From UKL13-2 sp031431435 (GTDB lineage Bacteria > Pseudomonadota > Gammaproteobacteria > Burkholderiales > Usitatibacteraceae): a DNA stretch of 64,000 nucleotides. The stretch is from positions 13,597 through 77,596 of the forward strand of contig JANPDI010000199.1 of the NCBI GenBank assembly GCA_031431435.1, read 5' to 3'. Below, piece after piece: positions 59,932 to 64,000 of this stretch. The notes below the pieces were generated by a model. The model saw nothing but the letters and a program-made list of their open reading frames with translations. It was not told the DNA's origin and made no database searches. The position numbers and the translations under genes were made by a program. The stretch's first letter is position 1; each line of letters opens with the position of its first letter.

Positions 59932-60057
59932 CTACTTATTTTTCTGTTTGATGACCCAGACGACCAATCCAACAACCACGGCAAAGCCCAAGATCGGCAG
60001 CCAGTAGCCGCCGTATCCACCCATTGCGCCAACACCCCACATACCGTCATTCATCAT
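59932..60057 (-). CDS. Very small membrane protein (41 aa)
   Basis: MMNDGMWGVGAMGGYGGYWL followed by one membrane helix PILGFAVVVGLVVWVIKQKNK. The start at 60057 is supported by GAGGAAA about 9 bases upstream. Met/Gly/Trp-rich tiny membrane proteins of this look often accompany copper or heavy-metal resistance genes, but none is present here. The function is unknown. Confidence 0.6.
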   Translation of the reverse strand: MMNDGMWGVGAMGGYGGYWLPILGFAVVVGLVVWVIKQKNK

Positions 60058-60342
60058 GATGTTTATTTCCTCTTGGAAGCGATGGCAGTGACGTTCAGAC
60101 TGCGAAGACTTGCGTGATAAGCCGGCTCCAGATGCGCCGCGCCACTGCAACAAGGGTCACGATGCGCTTTTCACAAGCATGCGTCGGTACGCTAGCCAAC
60201 GCGGGCGTTCAAATGGCCGGCCTCGACAGTCAGGTTGGACCGAACGTTATATAACTGCTTTCTAGAAATCTGAATATCCAGCAACACCAAGGGTCAGTGT
60301 GAGACAGCATGACACCGCCAGACGTAATCACAACAGCTTGGT
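60058..60342. other. Intergenic region without recognised gene
   Basis: 285 bp between the 41-residue gene and the end of the acyltransferase-like gene. GTTGGAC at 60234-60240 resembles a core site and GTTATATAAC at 60245-60254 is a short palindrome, but no attC could be built around either. Confidence 0.35.
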
Positions 60343-60816
60343 TCAAGGGCGCGATTTGCGTCGCTCCATGGCGGCAATAAGCTGAGACAAACGCCGCTTA
60401 TTGTATTGCTGGAGCAAACACGGATAGAGATTACCGACAGCATTGAAAAAGACAAAGCTGAGACCTATCTTCGGTCCGTATGAGCTCCAAGCATAGACCG
60501 TCAGTACCATCATCACAGCAAAGCCCACCCAATGCGACACTTCCGCGGTCGCAATGTGCTGCTGAATATCCTTCAGCAATTGCAGGTCACGATTCTTCGG
60601 CAGTTTGATGTTGGTATTGAACATCCGTAGCGGCGTCGCCAGCAGAATCTTCCGAAACCACTCGACCCCAAGACTTTCATACGTCTTTGAATCCGCAAAC
60701 AAGTAGCGCGCGCTCATCCATCCATAAAACGGCATCCGGCGCAGCACAAGATCCGCGAGGACGCCAATGATGAACGACAGAAACATGACGGCGATCGCGT
60801 TGTTTAGAAGTGTCAT
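60343..60816 (-). CDS. CrtO-like acyltransferase-family membrane protein
   Basis: 157 residues with two to three hydrophobic helices (NNAIAVMFLSFIIGVLADLVL, VGFAVMMVLTVYAWSSYG, GLSFVFFNAVGNLYPCLLQ). The C-terminal NLYPCLLQQYNKRRLSQLI matches the pattern seen in glycosyl-4,4'-diaponeurosporenoate acyltransferase (CrtO)-like proteins. No carotenoid genes are nearby, so a different acyl acceptor is likely. The ATG is 4 bases after the stop of the beta-lactamase-fold gene, so the two are translated from the same message. Confidence 0.6.
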   Translation of the reverse strand: MTLLNNAIAVMFLSFIIGVLADLVLRRMPFYGWMSARYLFADSKTYESLGVEWFRKILLATPLRMFNTNIKLPKNRDLQLLKDIQQHIATAEVSHWVGFAVMMVLTVYAWSSYGPKIGLSFVFFNAVGNLYPCLLQQYNKRRLSQLIAAMERRKSRP

Positions 60817-60819
60817 TCT

Positions 60820-62520
60820 TTAATCCTCAAATATTCCCGAATTAGTCTTGTCGTCGTCGAGCTTGCGGTACTCGATGTCGTCGGCCAACGCCGCTGAAAT
60901 GAAAACCCCGACGACCCGCCCCGCGGTGCCGCGGCGAATTTTGACACGTTGGATTGCGCTATCCCCATCGGCACGAAAGGTATCGGGCTGATAGCGGTCA
61001 AGCAGGGTATAGCTGCCGTCGCCCATGCGCAACCGGAGGGTGTTCCTGTATGCGGACAGCGTGATGACCTGTTGGAGGGTTTCGGCGTAGTAGCTGCCCT
61101 CAAGCTCGTGTATGTTGAGCGGCGTTTCAGGTACCGGCTGCATCACGACTAGCGGCGCCGGGATGTAGCCGTCCTCGCTGATCTGCCAGCGCATCTCGGT
61201 CGCTTGGCCGTTTACAAAGTCACGGAATTCAAGCCGCAATTGCCTGGCGGGGTTAAGCATGAAGACGCCTTTGTCGATCTGAGGTAGCGCCGACGCGTTA
61301 CCCCTGCCAAACATCGAGAAACTTAGCTGATCGCCATCCCGGCGCAGCGAAAAGACTATGCCCGCGAACAATTGATAGTCACCCACATAGCGGTCCAAGT
61401 CGGTGCCGGTTTCCGGTCGAAATTTTGTTGCCGGTGTTGGCGCTGATGGATCGGCAACCAGCGCCCGTGCCACGTTGAAGGCAAAAGCTGCTTTGTGAAA
61501 GTCGGATCGGTTGCCCATGACCGCGACGGCCATTCGCGCCTCGGGAATCCGCAATAGAAAGCTACGAAAGCCGCCGACGCTGCCGCCATGTGACCAGGTG
61601 TCGAGCCCGCGAAACCTGCGGCACTCCTGCCCATTGCTTGCGATTGCCGGCCGACCATCATGAAACGTGCTGCGCTCTGCCATGGCAGCTATCACGGCTG
61701 TGCCGCCAATCTCGCCCGTTTCCAATGCGCGCGCCCAACGCAATAGGTCGCGCGGATCAGAAATGATTCCACTTGATCCATAAGTCGCCGAAAGTGAGTG
61801 CGCGCGTGCAAAGCCGTCTCCTACCGGCGCGTAGTCCACAGCAAGGTCGGCAATGATCTGTTTGGGGTCGCTGTACACAACAGTTCGCGTCATCCCTAAT
61901 GGCTCGAAAATGCGGCTGCGCATGAAGTCGGGAAAGGGTGTCCTAGAAACGCGGGCGACGACCTCCGCAAGTAACTGGTAGCCGGTATTGCTGTATTCCT
62001 CGCGCTGGCCAGCCGGGAAGTTTCCGCCGCGCTGTCGCACGATCAAATCAAACGAGCGAGCCTGAGTTACCGGCCACGCTTCGGGCGTCCCGACCAGTTG
62101 CAGCAAACTATTGGCTTCGCGCAGTCCGCTGGTGTGGTTGAGTAGGTGTCGAATCGTCACCGGTGGCGAGCGGACTTCCAGCTCCGGGATAAACTCGCGC
62201 ACATCCTGCTCCAGCTTGAGTTCGCCCGCATCGACAAGCATCATGATGGCGAAGGCCGTGAACTGTTTGCTGACTGACGCAATGTTAAAGCGCGTGTCAG
62301 CGCCGATCGGCACGCCGTGCGCCAGGTCCGCCTGACCCGTCCAGCGATGGTAAACAGTCTGCCCGTCGATCGAGACAGCAAGGCTGATCCCAGGTGCCCC
62401 AGCTTTGTCAAAGGCATCAACTAGCGTGTCGAGCGCAGCCCAATCATGTGTGGCCCGTGGTGGCGAGGCCGCGAGTGGGCAAACGCAAAAGATGGCCAAG
62501 AAAGCAAAATAGCGGAGCAT
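60820..62520 (-). CDS. Serine hydrolase, class C beta-lactamase fold, exported
   Basis: 566 residues. The signal peptide is MLRYFAFLAIFCVCPLAASPP. The catalytic motifs are SVSKQFTAFAIM (SxxK), YSNTGYQ (YxN) and HGGSVGG (in place of KTG). A C-terminal region of about 180 residues forms a separate beta-rich lipocalin-like domain (DLDRYVGDYQLFAGIVFSLRRDGDQLSF), common in esterase or D-aminopeptidase members rather than in true lactamases. It probably acts on peptides or esters in the periplasm. It lies downstream of a divergently or co-oriented AraC-type gene 84 bp away on the same strand. Confidence 0.9.
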   Translation of the reverse strand: MLRYFAFLAIFCVCPLAASPPRATHDWAALDTLVDAFDKAGAPGISLAVSIDGQTVYHRWTGQADLAHGVPIGADTRFNIASVSKQFTAFAIMMLVDAGELKLEQDVREFIPELEVRSPPVTIRHLLNHTSGLREANSLLQLVGTPEAWPVTQARSFDLIVRQRGGNFPAGQREEYSNTGYQLLAEVVARVSRTPFPDFMRSRIFEPLGMTRTVVYSDPKQIIADLAVDYAPVGDGFARAHSLSATYGSSGIISDPRDLLRWARALETGEIGGTAVIAAMAERSTFHDGRPAIASNGQECRRFRGLDTWSHGGSVGGFRSFLLRIPEARMAVAVMGNRSDFHKAAFAFNVARALVADPSAPTPATKFRPETGTDLDRYVGDYQLFAGIVFSLRRDGDQLSFSMFGRGNASALPQIDKGVFMLNPARQLRLEFRDFVNGQATEMRWQISEDGYIPAPLVVMQPVPETPLNIHELEGSYYAETLQQVITLSAYRNTLRLRMGDGSYTLLDRYQPDTFRADGDSAIQRVKIRRGTAGRVVGVFISAALADDIEYRKLDDDKTNSGIFED

Positions 62521-62603
62521 CGTGATAGTCCCTCAGGTTGATTCAATGAGGGCGAGACTAGCGGCAAAACAGCGTCGGTGCGTCCGAATACTGGAAGTCG
62601 AAC

Positions 62604-63650
62604 CTATTTTTCGGCATGATTTTGGCGGTAAGCCGTTGGAGTGATGCCCGTATGCTTGCGGAAAGCCGTGTTGAACGATGATTTTGCGTTGAAGCCCGAT
62701 GCGTAAAGGATCTCGGTGACACTTTGTTCCGAGGCAATCAGCAGCGACTTCGCGTGGTCAATGCGGTAGCGATTGACGAAATCGAAAAAGTGCAAGCCGT
62801 GGCGCTGGTTGATTAACCCAGACAGCTCTTTGGCGGGTATCCCGCTTTGCCGCGCCAAGCGCGACAGCGAAAGGTCAGGGTCGAGGTAGGGATGCTGTTC
62901 ATGCATGAATTTGGCGAGGCGGTCGGGCGCTTCGTCTGCGTTGTCGTTCATCGCAGTGGACGCCGACGCCAACAGCCGGTCGCCGCCGCGAAATAGAGTC
63001 GGGCTCAGCAATGCTAGGAAGGCTATCCACACCGTGATGACAAGCACCAACAGCGCAGCGATCACTTGCAGCAATTCGGCGATAGCTACCGGGAGCCAAG
63101 GTGAAAAGGCGGTTCGCACGACGTAAAGTGCATGCGCCAACAGCGAGGCCCCGACCAGCAGTGCCAGCCACCGCCAGGTGGGCGATCGGCTGACGAACCG
63201 GTCTCTCAACAATCGATCAACGCGCCACAGGGCGAAGATTGCAATACCGATATAGACTAAATACTGGAGTTCTAACAGGGCCAGCAAATACGGTGGTGGA
63301 TTGCCAGTGGTCACAAATGCCAGCACGTAGAACGCTGGCGAGAGATGAATAGCGTCCCGCGCCTGAAAGCGGTGCTGACGGAAACAGTTTAGCCAGATAA
63401 AACCTGTGAAAAGTGGCATCTGGAGGGCCGCCAGGACCGGGCGAAAACTGCTGATTAGCGCGTGGTCATTCCACCACGCTGCGACAAACCAAGCGCTGAT
63501 GTCGATGGCGGTGGCGACTAGAAACAGCGCAAGCAGAAGGTTCGCCAAGCGCGTGCGTGACGGCACGATGACCAAGAATGTCGCCAAGAGCAGCGCCAAG
63601 AACGAGCACAAGGTTGCAGCAACGGGAACAATCCCGTCCATTGATTGCAT
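62604..63650 (-). CDS. Membrane-anchored AraC-family regulator
   Basis: 348 residues. The N-terminal 225 residues contain seven hydrophobic helices (ATLCSFLALLLATFLVIVPS, LLLALFLVATAIDISAWFVA, through ITVWIAFLALLSPTLF), and the last 100 an AraC DNA-binding domain with two HTH motifs (LSLSRLARQSGIPAKELSGLINQ and SVTEILYASGFNAKSSFNTAFRKHTGITPTAYR). It would sense a membrane or periplasmic signal and act on nearby promoters. Same strand as the serine hydrolase, so it probably controls that operon. Confidence 0.9.
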   Translation of the reverse strand: MQSMDGIVPVAATLCSFLALLLATFLVIVPSRTRLANLLLALFLVATAIDISAWFVAAWWNDHALISSFRPVLAALQMPLFTGFIWLNCFRQHRFQARDAIHLSPAFYVLAFVTTGNPPPYLLALLELQYLVYIGIAIFALWRVDRLLRDRFVSRSPTWRWLALLVGASLLAHALYVVRTAFSPWLPVAIAELLQVIAALLVLVITVWIAFLALLSPTLFRGGDRLLASASTAMNDNADEAPDRLAKFMHEQHPYLDPDLSLSRLARQSGIPAKELSGLINQRHGLHFFDFVNRYRIDHAKSLLIASEQSVTEILYASGFNAKSSFNTAFRKHTGITPTAYRQNHAEK

Positions 63651-63866
63651 ATTCGGAATTCCAGATCAAGCGAAAAACCCAAATGATACGGTCATTCCAT
63701 GCCGCCAGTTGGACGAGTTCGAAAGCTATGTTGCAGCCGCGTCATCTTCATGCGCCTCTGAACACCACGGGCAGATCAAATTGATTTCAGCTGACAGCCG
63801 ATTGATCTCGCTCGCTATCTAATGACCACTTTCGGGAAAATCGAATGGCCGCTATGGGTGGCGGAT

Positions 63867-64000
63867 TCAACTGGTCGATGCAACAAGTTGGCTGAATCGT
63901 TCAGCAGGTGTTTCGTAGTCTAACGTCATCCTTGGGCGCCCATTCAATCGCCTTGCCACGGCATTGAGCTGCGCCTGTGAGTAATTAGAGATGTCTACCC
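63867..64000 (-). CDS. IS30-family transposase, C-terminal fragment (window edge)
   Basis: The reading frame continues past the right edge. The last 43 residues (VDISNYSQAQLNAVARRLNG ... RPRMTLDYETPAERFSQLVA) carry the conserved IS30 C-terminal block: Q..LN.VA..LN.RPR.TL.(Y/F).TPAE.F. Only the end is visible, so intactness cannot be judged. The IS terminal inverted repeat should lie in the 63810-63866 interval. Confidence 0.85.
   Translation of the reverse strand, partial: VDISNYSQAQLNAVARRLNGRPRMTLDYETPAERFSQLVASTS

Noticed and set aside
60234..60254. Possible further integron core GTTGGAC and palindrome GTTATATAAC
   Set aside because: No complementary left arm at attC distance and no inner hairpin could be found, so a second attC is not supported.
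1..64000. CRISPR array, tRNA, rRNA or integron integrase
   Set aside because: Looked for repeated spacer-type structure, tRNA-like T-loop patterns and an integrase-type coding region; none was seen by reading. A covariance-model scan would be decisive.

Overview
The window looks like chromosomal DNA of a Gram-negative betaproteobacterium, probably Burkholderiales-like. The signs are a moderately GC-rich sequence, a TonB-dependent receptor, lipoprotein and Sec signal peptides, a proteasome-like T1 protease of the kind described as BPH (betaproteobacteria proteasome homologue), Hsp15, a beta-class carbonic anhydrase and AsnS. The lineage is an inference from gene content. No rRNA, tRNA or CRISPR array was seen.

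Layout: 1-0.9 kb holds the end of an aldo/keto reductase and a KTSC protein. 1.0-3.7 kb has malate synthase divergent from a LysR regulator. 3.7-9.3 kb has a FecR/DUF6600-type exported protein divergent from a 1094-residue coiled-coil/AsmA-like membrane protein. 9.4-15.8 kb carries an MsbA-type ABC exporter, ferredoxin-NADP reductase, an S9 peptidase and a class III CoA-transferase (the last two overlap by ATGA). 15.9-21.2 kb has a TonB-dependent receptor, a divergent CorA-type protein and an exported methyltransferase. 21.3-23.7 kb is a compact ECF sigma / membrane anti-sigma-like / periplasmic protein operon. 23.9-29.4 kb has a KAS III enzyme, a GT2 glycosyltransferase, a ribbon-helix-helix-like protein, an SrkA-type kinase, AsnS and carbonic anhydrase. 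29.4-39.8 kb has a lone pilin, M20 and M28 peptidases, a DUF2189 membrane protein, an AlkD-like protein, a GNAT enzyme, an HtrA-type protease, an alpha/beta hydrolase, a DUF1993 protein, a small TonB-box-like protein and an esterase. 40.0-47.3 kb is a complete dipeptide/oligopeptide ABC importer with two substrate-binding proteins; a third paralogue stands alone at 57.0-58.6 kb. 47.5-56.8 kb contains the BPH protease with overlapping Hsp15, YceI, histidine phosphatase, YidB, a CinA-type protein, FKBP, gamma-glutamyltransferase, succinate-semialdehyde dehydrogenase and an M61 peptidase.

The theme is peptide and protein turnover: M20, M28, M61, S9, HtrA, GGT and BPH together with a peptide importer and extra binding proteins suggest a proteolytic or peptide-scavenging life style (inference).

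From 58.6 kb the window becomes accessory: an 85-bp tandem duplication, then a small membrane-protein gene whose stop codon lies inside a convincing integron attC site, a GFA-family gene behind the same core site, a tiny membrane protein, a beta-lactamase-fold/CrtO-like pair with a membrane AraC regulator, and the end of an IS30-family transposase. No integrase gene is visible. Hairpin repeats with a common core are scattered between genes in the rest of the window.
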